Shown here: positions 30,864-38,876 of the stretch, in pieces | How positions within the stretch are numbered: position 1 is the first letter of the stretch | Layout of the letters: each line of letters opens with the position of its first letter | The notes under the pieces: generated by a model | Told to the model about the DNA's origin: nothing | Database searches by the model: none | What the model saw: only the letters and a program-made list of their open reading frames with translations | Source: Myxococcales bacterium | GTDB lineage: Bacteria > Myxococcota > Myxococcia > Myxococcales > Myxococcaceae | DNA: 38,876 bases | Direction of reading: 5' to 3' | Assembly (NCBI GenBank): GCA_003153055.1 | Contig: PMBV01000230.1 | Location: 1-38,876 of the forward strand | Made by a program: the position numbers and the translations under genes

Positions 30864-32198
30864 ATGGCCAAGACGCGTCTTTCAGGCTGGGGCCGGAACC
30901 ACTGGGCCGAATGTGACTTCCTCGAGCCTGAGCGGGTGCGCGACGTCGGTCGAGCGCTGCGCACCTCCACCATCGCGAGAGGGCTGGGGCGAACCTACGG
31001 TGACGCGGCGGTCAACGGACAAGGCCTGGTGATCGGCACTTCGCGGCTCGATCGCCTCATCTCGTTCGACGAAACCAACGGCATGCTCACCTGCGAAGGC
31101 GGCGTCACCCTCGAGCAGATCATCCGCACCTTGGCCCCCCGGGGGTGGTTTCCCCTCGTCACGCCGGGGACCAAGCTCGTTACCGTCGGTGGCTGCATCG
31201 CCAACGATGTCCACGGGAAAGCGCACCACTCGCAGGGTTCGTTCAACACGTCGGTGCAGTCCATGCGCATCTTGCTCGCCAGCGGGGAGGTCGTCACCGC
31301 CAGCCGCGACGAGCACCCAGACCTCTTCTGGGGCAGCTTCGGAGGGCTGGGCCTGTTGGGCATCGTCCTCGAAGCGACGCTTACGCTGCGCCGGGTGCCC
31401 ACCACTTACTTCCGCCAGCGCGCGGTGGCCTGCGATTCGCTCGAGGCGCTGCTCGACGCCATCGACGAGAACGGAGGCACGCCCTACTCGGTCGCCAGCA
31501 TCGACCCTGGCGCCACTGGTGCGCGCCTCGGGCAGGGCGTGTTGACCATCGGAGACCACGCCACGGTCGAGGAGTTGCCCGCGAACCTGGCCCGCTCGCC
31601 GCTCAAGACGAGTCGACCCTCACCGCTGGTGGTGCCCGTGGAGCTCCCCGGCTTCGCCCTCAACCGAGCCACCGCCTCGGTGCTGAACCGAGTCATCAAG
31701 CTGGTGCTCACGCGCTCGGTGGCCATCAGCCACTACGAGTCCTTCTTCTACCCTTTGGATGCCATTGGCGAGTGGAACCGGGCCTACGGACCCAGGGGCT
31801 TCACCCAGTACCAGTTCGTGATTCCCCTGGCCGACGGACGGCGTCACATGCGCTCGCTGCTCGACGCCATCGTCTCGTCGGGGAACCTGCCCTTCCTCAA
31901 CGTCTTGAAGCGCATGGGCCCCGAGGGCGATGGTCCGCTGTCCTTCCCCTTCGAAGGGTACACGCTCGCCATCGACTTCCCCATACGCGAGGGTACGGCC
32001 GAGCTCGCCCACCGGCTCGACGCCATGGTCGTCGAAGCGGGTGGTCGAGTGTACCTCGGGAAGGACTCGTTCCTGACCCCCGCTTCGCTCAGGGCGATGT
32101 ACCCGAGGCTCCAGGAGTGGCTGGCGCTCAAGGCGAAGTACGACCCGCGGTCCGTCTTCCAGTCCGACCTCGCGCGCCGCCTCGAGCTCCTCGCCTGA
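30864..32198 (+). CDS. DprE1-like FAD-binding oxidase
   Basis: A 444-residue FAD-linked oxidase. Its sequence parallels mycobacterial decaprenylphosphoryl-ribose 2'-oxidase along its length: GLGRTYGDAAVNGQGLVI, TPGTKLVTVGGCIANDVHGK, AHHSQGSFN, LDAIGEWNRAYGPRGFTQYQ, and KDSF with the catalytic-type Lys at residue 400. It also keeps the shared C-terminal SDLARRLELL. The N-terminal half binds FAD (FAD_binding_4) and the C-terminal half is the ALO-type substrate domain. The residue matching Cys387 of the mycobacterial enzyme is Ala369. No dprE2-like reductase lies beside it, so the substrate is uncertain. The ATG at 30864 is preferred over a TTG at 30834, which sits in TTGACA and looks more like promoter sequence. 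Stop codons of this and the next, convergent gene are one base apart. Confidence 0.88.
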   Translation: MAKTRLSGWGRNHWAECDFLEPERVRDVGRALRTSTIARGLGRTYGDAAVNGQGLVIGTSRLDRLISFDETNGMLTCEGGVTLEQIIRTLAPRGWFPLVTPGTKLVTVGGCIANDVHGKAHHSQGSFNTSVQSMRILLASGEVVTASRDEHPDLFWGSFGGLGLLGIVLEATLTLRRVPTTYFRQRAVACDSLEALLDAIDENGGTPYSVASIDPGATGARLGQGVLTIGDHATVEELPANLARSPLKTSRPSPLVVPVELPGFALNRATASVLNRVIKLVLTRSVAISHYESFFYPLDAIGEWNRAYGPRGFTQYQFVIPLADGRRHMRSLLDAIVSSGNLPFLNVLKRMGPEGDGPLSFPFEGYTLAIDFPIREGTAELAHRLDAMVVEAGGRVYLGKDSFLTPASLRAMYPRLQEWLALKAKYDPRSVFQSDLARRLELLA

Positions 32199-32199
32199 A

Positions 32200-33645
32200 T
32201 CAACCGATGGGGTCCGTCACGGGTGTCGTCACGGTGGCGGTGTCCCACTGGAAGCTGTCGATGAGCGCCGCCGAGTCGAGAATGCCGTCGCCCTCGTCGA
32301 GGATGATGAAGCGCAGGGTGATGATCTCGTTCGGCACCACGGGTGCTTTGGTCGTCAACCACCCGGTCGCGCCGCCGATGAGGCAGTCGGCCTCGCCGAT
32401 GTACGAATCCGAAGAGCAGAACGGGTCGGGCGAGCCATAGCCGGTCTGCGCGAGCAGGCTGGTCGACTTGGTGCAGGCGTTTGCCCAGCCCGAACCCGAG
32501 GCCGCGGCGCAGACATCGAAGAATGCGTTGTTGATGGAAACGGGCTGGCCGTTCTTGTCGAAGCTGACGTTGCACGCAGGCGTGGTCGACCCGGCGACGC
32601 ACGCGCCCGCGCCGGCGTTGGGAAGGTCGGCAGGGTGGAGGCCGGTCGAGCTGAGAATGACGATGAAGCGATCATTGAACTCGGTGCAGACATACTCGGG
32701 GTACTCAGCCGAGAAGAAGTTGAACTGGAAGCTGAGGCTGTTCGCGTTCTGTGGAACCCTGAGCTGAATCTTCAGCTCGGTCATGTCGTGGGCGCCGGGA
32801 GTGGTGGACGGCGCCGCGCACCGGGGCGGCGAGTAGAGCGGGTGGGTGGTCGAGACGTTGAAGTCCTTGCCGACCTGAGGCGAGAATGAGGCGTCGTCGA
32901 GCTGGTCGATGGCTTTGCCTGTGGAGATGAGCGCCATCTTGCTGCCCTGGGTGTGCACCCACTGTGAGCCGAAGGTTGCCCGAATCGACCTCGCAGCCGC
33001 CGGAGCGTACTTCCCACCGCCGGTCATGAACTCGGCGCTCTTGACGAGGTTGACCCCGCCATCGAAGACCGCGTTGGGGGGCAGGGGACAAACGCCGATC
33101 GCTCTGGCGAAGTCGGCCGCCGAAGAGCCCAGGCTCCCTGTATCGCACGCCACCGGAGCGGCCTCGTCGATTCTCCCGTCGCAGTTGTTGTCGACACCGT
33201 CGCCGAGAACCTCGATGGCGTAGGGGCCGATGAGCGGCTCGTCGTCGTTGCAGTCCTCCGGGTAGGCCGTGCCATCTCCGTCGGAGTCGTGACCGGCGAT
33301 GTGGTTGTCTATTTTGCCATCACAGTCGTCGTCTTTGCCATTCAGCGTTTCGGTGGCGCCGGGGTGAATGCTGGGGTTGCTGTCGTCGCAGTCGAGGCCA
33401 GTGGGGCACCCACTGCTGCCCGCGTAGCCGTCGCCGTCCTGGTCGAGGCAGGTCGAGGTGGGGCTGGTGGTCCCCGCGTCCTTCCTCACGCTCGTCGTTC
33501 CGCCATCGCGGTCCCATGGCGTCGTGGGGGCCCCGCCGCAGCCAAGCGCGAGGACCACCAGCGAACCACCCACCCACCGCGAAAGAGACAGACACCCCGG
33601 CGAGGCTCGGGTCCGCTCCAGAGGGCGCGTCTCTCCAATTGGCAT
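32200..33645 (-). CDS. MopE-like / choice-of-anchor-L lipoprotein
   Basis: A 481-residue exported protein. A 23-residue N-region, hydrophobic core and lipobox (SLVVLALGCGG) mark a lipoprotein. Residues ~60-165 contain two Asp-rich repeats of the MopE putative metal-binding type (LDQDGDGYAG...GLDCDD, KDDDCDGKIDNH, then DSDGDGTAYPEDCNDD and DGVDNNCDGRIDE). These resemble calcium loops. The rest (about 170-481) fits the choice-of-anchor-L domain: MTGGGKYAPAAARSIRATFG, FQFNFFSAEYPEYVCTEFND, then a final LRFIILDEGDGILDSAALID. Such proteins are surface or matrix components in myxobacteria with unknown ligands. The ATG at 33645 has no clear ribosome site, so the start is moderately certain. Confidence 0.86.
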   Translation of the reverse strand: MPIGETRPLERTRASPGCLSLSRWVGGSLVVLALGCGGAPTTPWDRDGGTTSVRKDAGTTSPTSTCLDQDGDGYAGSSGCPTGLDCDDSNPSIHPGATETLNGKDDDCDGKIDNHIAGHDSDGDGTAYPEDCNDDEPLIGPYAIEVLGDGVDNNCDGRIDEAAPVACDTGSLGSSAADFARAIGVCPLPPNAVFDGGVNLVKSAEFMTGGGKYAPAAARSIRATFGSQWVHTQGSKMALISTGKAIDQLDDASFSPQVGKDFNVSTTHPLYSPPRCAAPSTTPGAHDMTELKIQLRVPQNANSLSFQFNFFSAEYPEYVCTEFNDRFIVILSSTGLHPADLPNAGAGACVAGSTTPACNVSFDKNGQPVSINNAFFDVCAAASGSGWANACTKSTSLLAQTGYGSPDPFCSSDSYIGEADCLIGGATGWLTTKAPVVPNEIITLRFIILDEGDGILDSAALIDSFQWDTATVTTPVTDPIG

Positions 33646-33881
33646 GGTACGATGGAGCGGCCCCGAGGCGGATCGGGTCAATCGGTGAGGCGCCTGAATC
33701 AATCGTCAGCAGGGGCCGCCGCTCGTGCACGCGGCGGGGCCACCGGGTTTCGTCATGGCGCAGTGCTCATCCGTCAGGACGACTGATGGATCCACCTCCT
33801 TGATTCAACCTCTGTGCCGTCGAGCCCATCGACGCAAACGAGCACAGGGCGGGACGAAGCCGCCATTCGTGTGGACTGAGG

Positions 33882-35573
33882 TCAGGCCCAGGGTGCTTCG
33901 CCGGCCGAGCCCTTGCCGGACAGGCGCCCGGTGATGACGGCCTCCGCCGCGTTCCCGCCACCGTTGTACATCCAGCCCCAGAAGGACCCGAGCTCACCAG
34001 CGCTGTACAGCCGGGGGATGCGCTCGCCGGTGGGTGTGATGACCTGGCACTTCTCATTGCGCCGAGGACCACCCTGCGTGTTGTACATGAGTGGGTAGAC
34101 CGGCACGGCGTAGTACGGCGCTGTTGCCAAGGCCTTGAGCGTGGAGGCCGACCGCCCGTAGTCGAGGTCCTGACCCGAGCTACAGAACCCGTTGAAGCGC
34201 GTCACAGTCGCCTGCAAGGTCGTGGCGTTCGCGCCGATGGCCGTGGCCAGGGCGTCCAGAGTCTGGCCCTTCTTGATCCAACCCTTTCCGACCTCGACGC
34301 TGTTGTCGGTGCTCCAGCTGGAGCCGCCGTGCTTCCCGTACCAACCCATGAGGCCGCCGGCGATGGCTCCTGCCTTGCGCGCAGTCTCGTCGAACACCGC
34401 GTAGCAGGGAATTCGGCTGAAGGTCTGCTTCAGGCCATCGAAGAAGAAGAGGTGCTCCTTGTGGCCGAACCCATGGCGGTCGGTCTGCTTCTCATTCATG
34501 AACCGCGACCCGAGCTTGTCGACCAGGATCGAGGCGGCGGGGAGCGAGAGCGAAATCGGGAGCGACTTTGGGTCACTCGGGTCAGCGACAAAACAGCCGA
34601 TATGCGCGAGCGTGTTGTTCATGTGCCACAGGGCCGCGCCCGCCTTCTGGGCCATCTCGATTCCGTCGCCCGTGTTGCCAGGCGTGCCTTGGCTGAACAC
34701 CGGCCACCCGGGCAAATACTGGGCCTGCATGGCGTGGTTGAACGCGAACCCGCCGCAGGCCAGGATGACCCCGCGCTTGCATTTGATGTTCATCGACTGA
34801 TTGCCATTCTTGGCAACCACGCCCTTGATTTCCCTCGTGGTCGGGTCCTGAATCAGCTCCACCGCCGGCGAGCCATACAGGACCTCGACGTTTCGAGCGG
34901 CGACCGCGTCTCGGAGGGGCTGCCAGAGTCCATCTCCACCCTTGTTCATCCACGTTCGAACCGAGCTCGCTCCGGGCAGCTCCGGGTACTCTGGCTGGAA
35001 GACCCCGAGCGCTCCGGCCGTGACACCCACCGTCGCCAGCCAGTCATTGAGCTTGAACATCTCCTGGGCGAGGGTCTGAATGCAGGTGTCGTCTGTCAAC
35101 CCCATGCACAGCGCCTTGATGTACTTGACCCCTTCATCGACCGATGTCGGCGTCCACCACATGTTCCCACAGATGACGCTGTTGCCACCTTCCTCGGTCT
35201 TGGCCATCTTCTCCAAGACGAGGACCTTCGCCCCAGCGTCCGAGGCGGCCACCGCGGCCGAGAGCCCTGCGAAGCCCGTGCCCAAGACGACGACGTCGGC
35301 TTCCCGAGCCCATTCCGAGGGCAACGTCGCGGAGGTCGCGCACTCGGTCACGGGCGGACACGTCTCTTCGCCGCCGCCGTGGGCGCTCCCTCCACCGGCA
35401 CTGCCGCCGCCGGCACTGCCTCCGTCGATGCGGCCGCCGTCACGGCCGCCGTCGCGGCTCGGAGCGGGCTGGTCGAGGCCACAACCCGCGAGCGCCGCGG
35501 AGGCCGCGACCCCCGTGACAGCCCCTACGTCGAGGAGGAAGGCACGTCGCGTCGAACGCTGCTGACTGGCCAT
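33882..35573 (-). CDS. Tat-exported FAD-dependent oxidoreductase (fumarate-reductase-like flavoprotein) lipoprotein
   Basis: A 563-residue flavoprotein. The N-terminus has a twin-Arg motif STRRAFLL, a hydrophobic run and LAGC at ~28-31: a Tat lipoprotein signal. A low-complexity Gly/Ser/Asp linker (~38-68) follows. The FAD_binding_2 fold starts with DVVVLGTGFAGLSAAVAASD (GxGxxG) and includes GVILACGGFAFNHAM, FMNEKQTDRHGFG and the C-terminal PRLYSAGELGSFWGW. The group includes fumarate, urocanate and 3-ketosteroid reductases/dehydrogenases; substrate-binding residues do not let me choose. GGAG lies eight bases before the ATG. The gene just upstream (131 bases) encodes a small lipoprotein with a possible haem site, suggesting a split flavocytochrome working in the periplasm or at the outer membrane. 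Confidence 0.88.
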   Translation of the reverse strand: MASQQRSTRRAFLLDVGAVTGVAASAALAGCGLDQPAPSRDGGRDGGRIDGGSAGGGSAGGGSAHGGGEETCPPVTECATSATLPSEWAREADVVVLGTGFAGLSAAVAASDAGAKVLVLEKMAKTEEGGNSVICGNMWWTPTSVDEGVKYIKALCMGLTDDTCIQTLAQEMFKLNDWLATVGVTAGALGVFQPEYPELPGASSVRTWMNKGGDGLWQPLRDAVAARNVEVLYGSPAVELIQDPTTREIKGVVAKNGNQSMNIKCKRGVILACGGFAFNHAMQAQYLPGWPVFSQGTPGNTGDGIEMAQKAGAALWHMNNTLAHIGCFVADPSDPKSLPISLSLPAASILVDKLGSRFMNEKQTDRHGFGHKEHLFFFDGLKQTFSRIPCYAVFDETARKAGAIAGGLMGWYGKHGGSSWSTDNSVEVGKGWIKKGQTLDALATAIGANATTLQATVTRFNGFCSSGQDLDYGRSASTLKALATAPYYAVPVYPLMYNTQGGPRRNEKCQVITPTGERIPRLYSAGELGSFWGWMYNGGGNAAEAVITGRLSGKGSAGEAPWA

Positions 35574-35704
35574 TGCACCATCTCCGAAAAGGGACGTCGG
35601 GCACTCGCTGGGGCGAGGTGCCCGTTGCTGCGAGGTTCACTCTTCGATCTTGGAGCAGCACATCGATGGGCCTTCGAGGTGTCGGCTCGTGGAGACCGGG
35701 AAGC

Positions 35705-36160
35705 TCAGGGCCCGATCGCGGTCACGATGGCCTGAAGCTCAGCGGAGGTCAGCCCGAAGGCGCCCGCGTGGGTCGTCTGAACCAACTGCACCGTCACGCC
35801 TTTGCCCTTGAGGTCACTCGTGGCCAGGGGGCCGTGGCAGGTGGCGGAACCGCACGTCTGGTACAGCGTCGAACCATTGTTGGTTGAGCCGCAGCCCTGA
35901 GAGAGCACCGGGTTTCCGCCGCCGCAGCCCTTTGGAGAGGAGGTCGTGACGGTTCGAGTCTGGGTGCCGCTCTGGCAGGTGCCCCATGCCGAGTAGGTGA
36001 ACGAGGTGCAGACCACGCCGCCATGGCTCCCTCCGTCTGTCGACTGCCCGGTATCGGCACCACCGCAGGCCCCGACCGCCACGGCGCCGAGGAGGAGGGC
36101 CAGGCGATACGCGCGGCTTCGAGGGTTCTTCGCATGTGCAACATCGATGAAACAGGTCAT
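35705..36160 (-). CDS. Small lipoprotein with TSP1-like repeat and CX4CH haem-type motif
   Basis: A 151-residue exported protein. The hydrophobic signal LALLLGAVAVGAC ends in a lipobox Cys (~32). Residues ~50-90 (YSAWGTCQSGTQTRTVTTSS, then GCGGG...GC) look like a thrombospondin type 1-like module: Trp, Cys and Thr/Arg pattern. Next, CGSATCH at residues 103-109 is a CX4CH motif. This spacing is rarer than CX2CH but known for covalent haem in some multihaem cytochromes. The remaining 40 residues (LTSAELQAIVTAIGP) resemble the C-terminal helix of small cytochromes c. Together with the downstream Tat flavoprotein it could be an electron-transfer subunit; haem attachment itself is unproven. GAGAAAG precedes the ATG. 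Confidence 0.78.
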   Translation of the reverse strand: MTCFIDVAHAKNPRSRAYRLALLLGAVAVGACGGADTGQSTDGGSHGGVVCTSFTYSAWGTCQSGTQTRTVTTSSPKGCGGGNPVLSQGCGSTNNGSTLYQTCGSATCHGPLATSDLKGKGVTVQLVQTTHAGAFGLTSAELQAIVTAIGP

Positions 36161-36359
36161 AGATACTTTCTCGGGGAACTCTTGGTCCTTCGTGCGAGTC
36201 AGGTGATGCTTCTGGTCGGGCCGATCGGGTCAAAGAGCGGCGGCGAACCGATGCGGCTCCTGGGGCGGGGCAGAACGCCTCCCTGAGGGACCTCTTGTTC
36301 TCAGTGCCGAAATTTTCCGTCGGGGCTGACGGCGCCCATTCTCCGCGCCGGAACGTCAC

Positions 36360-37478
36360 TCAATTCGGGTGGCGGTTTTTGCCCCATTGGAAGGCGAACA
36401 GCGCCATGACCGCGATGCCGATGACGCGGTAGGCGAGCTTGGCCCGCGGCCGCTGCTCGAGCCAGCGCGCGCCGAAGATGTAGAGGGGGAAGTTCGAGGC
36501 CAGGTACCGGTGAATGCCTCGCAGCATTCCGGTGGAGAGCGGAAGGAGGAGCGCCACGCCGGAGGAGAGCCAGTAGCTGAGCCGCTCCTTCCTTCGAAAG
36601 CCATACACTGCCAGCGCGATCGCGACGAGTGTGAAGACGTGGTAGTCGAGGGTCAGGTCGAAGCGGAGCAATGGCTCGAGGGGGAAGCTGGGGTGCCGGC
36701 CCCAGGCTGCCTGCACGTGAGCAAAGTAGATCGGGTCATGGAAGACCTGCTGCTGCAGCAGGAGGTACGGCACCACTGAGACCGGAACGAGGGCCAGCAC
36801 GAAGACCCACGGGGTGAACCGCCACTTTCCGTCGGGTCCCTTGAGCAGCTCGATGAGCACTGGCAGGGCCAATAAACCGCCGCTCGACCGAGTCACCGCT
36901 GCGAGCATCACGGCGAGCCCGGCGACCAGAGGCAGCCGCACGCGAACCGCGTACACGGCGAAGACGCCGAGGAAGAACATCAGCGAGTCGGGGTAGACGA
37001 CGCCGAGGAAGTGGCTGCCCGGGTAGGCGAGCACCACGATGAGTACCTGCACGGCGAACTCGGGCCCGTCATCGAGGCGCACCAGCCGGTAGAGGTACCA
37101 GAGCCCCAGGACGAAGAAGACGTTCACCAGGAAAAGCCCGCACAAGTACAGCGACGCGCCGCCCAACAGCTCCGAGAGCCCGCGCATCATGCAGGGCAGC
37201 ATTGGGTAGTACGCGGCGTCGTAGACCCAGCCGCCGTCCACCGGGGCTGGGTACCCGCGCTGGGCGATGGAGAGGTAGAACGAGGTGTCCCACCGCCCCC
37301 AGACGTCGAGCCAGCGCGACGGCACCTGGCGGTAGAGGAGTGAGCCGCTTTGACCGATCCACCCGCCGTTGGGCGCGGGCCAGAACGTGCCGGCCACCAT
37401 GGCTAGCTCGGCGATGAGGCGAGTACCGAAAAACCACGAGGCCACTCGCGCCCAGGCGGGCCACTGCCGTACATGCAT
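36360..37478 (-). CDS. PIG-V-like mannosyltransferase family membrane protein
   Basis: A 372-residue polytopic protein, with about eight to ten hydrophobic segments, of the GT-C glycosyltransferase fold. The first periplasmic loop carries WGRWDTSFYLSIAQRGY, with the acidic residue in the family's catalytic position, and DAAYYPMLPCMM, both typical of PIG-V-like (GPI mannosyltransferase 2) bacterial relatives. Further features are FLGVVYPDSLMFFLGVFAVY and a late loop RGIHRYLASNFPLYI. These enzymes use polyprenyl-phosphate sugars; the acceptor here is unknown. GGAGG lies five bases before the ATG. The gene is divergent from the sigma-factor gene (100 bases between starts). The 199 bases downstream toward 36161 hold no ORF I trust. 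Confidence 0.85.
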   Translation of the reverse strand: MHVRQWPAWARVASWFFGTRLIAELAMVAGTFWPAPNGGWIGQSGSLLYRQVPSRWLDVWGRWDTSFYLSIAQRGYPAPVDGGWVYDAAYYPMLPCMMRGLSELLGGASLYLCGLFLVNVFFVLGLWYLYRLVRLDDGPEFAVQVLIVVLAYPGSHFLGVVYPDSLMFFLGVFAVYAVRVRLPLVAGLAVMLAAVTRSSGGLLALPVLIELLKGPDGKWRFTPWVFVLALVPVSVVPYLLLQQQVFHDPIYFAHVQAAWGRHPSFPLEPLLRFDLTLDYHVFTLVAIALAVYGFRRKERLSYWLSSGVALLLPLSTGMLRGIHRYLASNFPLYIFGARWLEQRPRAKLAYRVIGIAVMALFAFQWGKNRHPN

Positions 37479-37578
37479 GGCGGCCTCCGTAGCACGGGTG
37501 CGGCCAGCCTCGAACGAAGGAGCGCCTGAGCGACAATCCCCTCCGGCCCACGACTTTTGCTACCTTCGCCACCGACCG

Positions 37579-38196
37579 ATGGCCACCGATGACCTCACGC
37601 TGGTCCAACGCGCCCGAAAAGGAGACCAGCGCGCCTTCAAGCTGCTCGTCGAACGGTACCAGCGGAAGGTCTACTCCGTCGCCTTGGGCATGGTGAAGGA
37701 CAAGGAAGAAGCCCGCGACGTAGCCCAGGAGGCCTTCGTCAAGGTCTACAAGTACCTCGACCACTTCAAGGGCGACGCCAGCTTCTACACCTGGCTGTAC
37801 CGCATCACCGTCAACATCTGCATCGATGTCTTGCGCAAGAAGGGCAGCAAGGGCGACGAGCACGTCGAGTTCGACGAGTCGGTGAAGCTCGACACCGCCG
37901 AGGCCGGCATCGGCGCCCTCGGCAGCCGTTTGGGCACCAACCCGCAGAAGTCAGCCCTCCGCCGAGAGCTGGCCGAGCGCATCACCTCGGCGATGCAGGA
38001 CATTCCCCCGGCCCACCGCGAAATCCTCCTCCTCCGCGAGGTCGAGGGCATGAGCTATGAGGACCTCTCGCGAACACTGGAGATCCCCAAGGGCACGGTG
38101 ATGTCGCGGTTGTTCCACGCTCGCCTGAAGATGCAGAAAATTCTTCGTGAATACGTGGAGTTGGACGAGTCGAAAACCGGAGTGGGGTCAGAATGA
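37579..38196 (+). CDS. ECF (RpoE-type) RNA polymerase sigma factor
   Basis: A 205-residue group 4 sigma factor. Region 2 covers about 10-80: FKLLVERYQRKVYSVALGMV, DVAQEAFVKVYKYLDHF, FYTWLYRITVNICIDVLRKK. A ~35-residue linker follows. Region 4 covers about 130-195, including MQDIPPAHREILLLREVEGM and the helix-turn-helix YEDLSRTLEIPKGTVMSRLF. The ATG at 37579 begins MATDDLTLVQRARKGD, the usual ECF N-terminus; longer upstream frames are not protein-like. There is no Shine-Dalgarno, and TTTGCTACCTT about 20 bases upstream resembles an extended -10, so the mRNA may have a very short leader. It is followed 57 bases later by its presumed anti-sigma gene. It resembles RpoE1 of Myxococcus in length and layout, but orthology is not shown. 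Confidence 0.95.
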   Translation: MATDDLTLVQRARKGDQRAFKLLVERYQRKVYSVALGMVKDKEEARDVAQEAFVKVYKYLDHFKGDASFYTWLYRITVNICIDVLRKKGSKGDEHVEFDESVKLDTAEAGIGALGSRLGTNPQKSALRRELAERITSAMQDIPPAHREILLLREVEGMSYEDLSRTLEIPKGTVMSRLFHARLKMQKILREYVELDESKTGVGSE

Positions 38197-38253
38197 AACT
38201 CCGGGGAATATCCGCCTTTGCTTCTCGTCACTTCACTTGAGACGAGGTCACCG

Positions 38254-38847
38254 ATGAAGAATCCGGCGCGCGAGAAGTTCCTTCCACTCCTGTCGCCCTA
38301 CGTCGACGGCGAGCTGTCGGTGGAGGAGCGACGGCAGGTCGAGCAGCACCTGGCCCACAACGAGGAATCGGCCCGCCAAGTGGCGGACCTGCGCGCAGGC
38401 GACGCGCTGATGCGGCACGCGCTCGAGATGCAGGCCGACGAGGTCGAGTGGAAGGGCTTCAGCGACGGGGTGATGGCGCGGCTGACTCCCGAGAAGCTGC
38501 CGTGGCTCGAGCGGGCGAAGTTGACGCTGTCCGAGATGCTGACCTGGCAGCGGGGTCCGCTGCTGGCGGGGCTCGCCGGGGCCACTGCCGCGGTCGCCAT
38601 CGCGATTCCCGTCACCATGCGCTTCGCCACTCCAGATGGGTACGGCGCGACGCGGGTTCAAGTGCAGACCGTCGCCCTCGACGACACCCAGGCCAACGTG
38701 AAGCCCGTGGTGATGGAGACGGACGACGGGAACGCCGTCATCTGGGTGGTCGACGGGCCCGAGACGGACACCGCCGAGCAGCCCAAGAAGCCGGCCGAGG
38801 ACGGGAAGGTGAAGGAGCCCACCACCACCAAGCAGGGGGAGCTGTGA
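38254..38847 (+). CDS. Membrane-anchored anti-sigma factor (zinc-finger-like domain without the Cys pair)
   Basis: A 197-residue protein. The ATG at 38254 has GAGG upstream; a longer frame from 38218 lacks support. The N-terminal ~50 residues (LSPYVDGELSVEERRQVEQH) follow the anti-sigma (ZAS/zf-HC2) helix pattern with the His retained. The downstream Cys-x2-Cys, however, is replaced (HLAHNEESARQV), so zinc binding is not expected. One membrane helix lies at ~107-128 (LLAGLAGATAAVAIAIPVTM). The periplasmic part is acidic and ends in a Lys/Pro/Thr-rich tail. Position right after the ECF sigma gene supports a sigma/anti-sigma pair sensing an envelope signal. A copy of the palindromic repeat family starts five bases after the stop. 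Confidence 0.9.
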   Translation: MKNPAREKFLPLLSPYVDGELSVEERRQVEQHLAHNEESARQVADLRAGDALMRHALEMQADEVEWKGFSDGVMARLTPEKLPWLERAKLTLSEMLTWQRGPLLAGLAGATAAVAIAIPVTMRFATPDGYGATRVQVQTVALDDTQANVKPVVMETDDGNAVIWVVDGPETDTAEQPKKPAEDGKVKEPTTTKQGEL

Positions 38848-38852
38848 GAGCT

Positions 38853-38876
38853 CTAGGTGACTGGTGTGAAACGCCG
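38853..38876. repeat. Second copy (cut by window edge) of the 8601-8682 palindromic repeat
   Basis: The last 24 bases, beginning CTAGGTGACTGGTGTGAAAC, are identical to 8659-8682 read on the minus strand. As in the first copy, the element follows directly on a stop codon. The rest lies beyond the window. Confidence 0.85.

Noticed and set aside
35353..35450. Gly/Ser triplet-like repeat (GGSAGGGSAGGGSA) as a possible tandem repeat locus
   Set aside because: It is the in-frame low-complexity linker after the Tat lipoprotein signal of the FAD protein, common in myxobacterial lipoproteins.
34329..35735. 468-codon plus-strand frame opposite the FAD oxidoreductase
   Set aside because: Arg/Glu/Gly-rich shadow without a ribosome site; the minus strand shows the GxGxxG site and Tat signal.
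1..38876. CRISPR arrays, tRNA/rRNA genes, integrase or transposase genes
   Set aside because: No regularly spaced direct repeats, no cloverleaf or rRNA signatures, and no DDE or tyrosine-recombinase proteins seen.

Overview
The window reads as chromosomal DNA of a myxobacterium (Myxococcota, probably Cystobacterineae-like). The evidence is very high GC with strong third-position bias, a MYXO-CTERM surface-anchor tail, many lipoproteins including a Tat lipoprotein, an ExbB-ExbD-ExbD motor resembling Myxococcus gliding genes, an HDOD protein beside PAS/GAF kinases, and MopE-type and choice-of-anchor-L proteins. I see no tRNA, rRNA, CRISPR array, phage or intact insertion sequence.

Layout. 1-3.7 kb: 3' part of a malic enzyme/phosphotransacetylase fusion, a 53-residue small protein, argJ, then a ~157-bp palindrome. 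3.7-9.4 kb (minus): a metzincin lipoprotein, a DedA/LON-domain pair, and two ExbD genes with an ExbB/TolQ channel gene. 9.6-16.8 kb: a divergent MshEN (likely c-di-GMP-binding) protein, an HDOD protein and a three-gene signalling operon (receiver-kinase, a kinase-like protein without an ATPase domain, a complete kinase). 16.9-24.9 kb: amidohydrolase plus diheme peroxidase, DUF1232, cytochrome c, DUF1444, YjbQ, then YceI, a haem-bearing porin and a MYXO-CTERM haem protein. 24.9-30.6 kb: dapD, an ABC-F ATPase and argD, separated by two long stretches without intact genes. 30.9-38.9 kb: a DprE1-like oxidase, a MopE/choice-of-anchor-L lipoprotein, a Tat flavoprotein with a small haem-like lipoprotein, a PIG-V-like mannosyltransferase, and an ECF sigma factor with its anti-sigma partner.

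How the genes work together. Housekeeping anabolism (argJ, argD, dapD, maeB) is scattered among envelope functions. Five or six products carry c-type haem motifs and are exported, which suggests an envelope redox theme: diheme peroxidase, monohaem cytochrome, porin-haem fusion, MYXO-CTERM haem protein, and a CX4CH lipoprotein beside a flavoprotein. The motor genes, the MshEN protein and the kinase/HDOD cluster form a neighbourhood for motility and signalling.

The most unusual sequence-level signals are these. A palindromic repeat lies between the channel gene and its ExbD partners (8601-8682), and one arm recurs exactly at the window's right edge (38853-38876). A ~157-bp imperfect palindrome follows argJ. 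One kinase-like protein lacks its ATPase domain. An N-terminal haem site is fused to an outer-membrane barrel. Two related operator-like sites lie in a decayed 1.1-kb gap.
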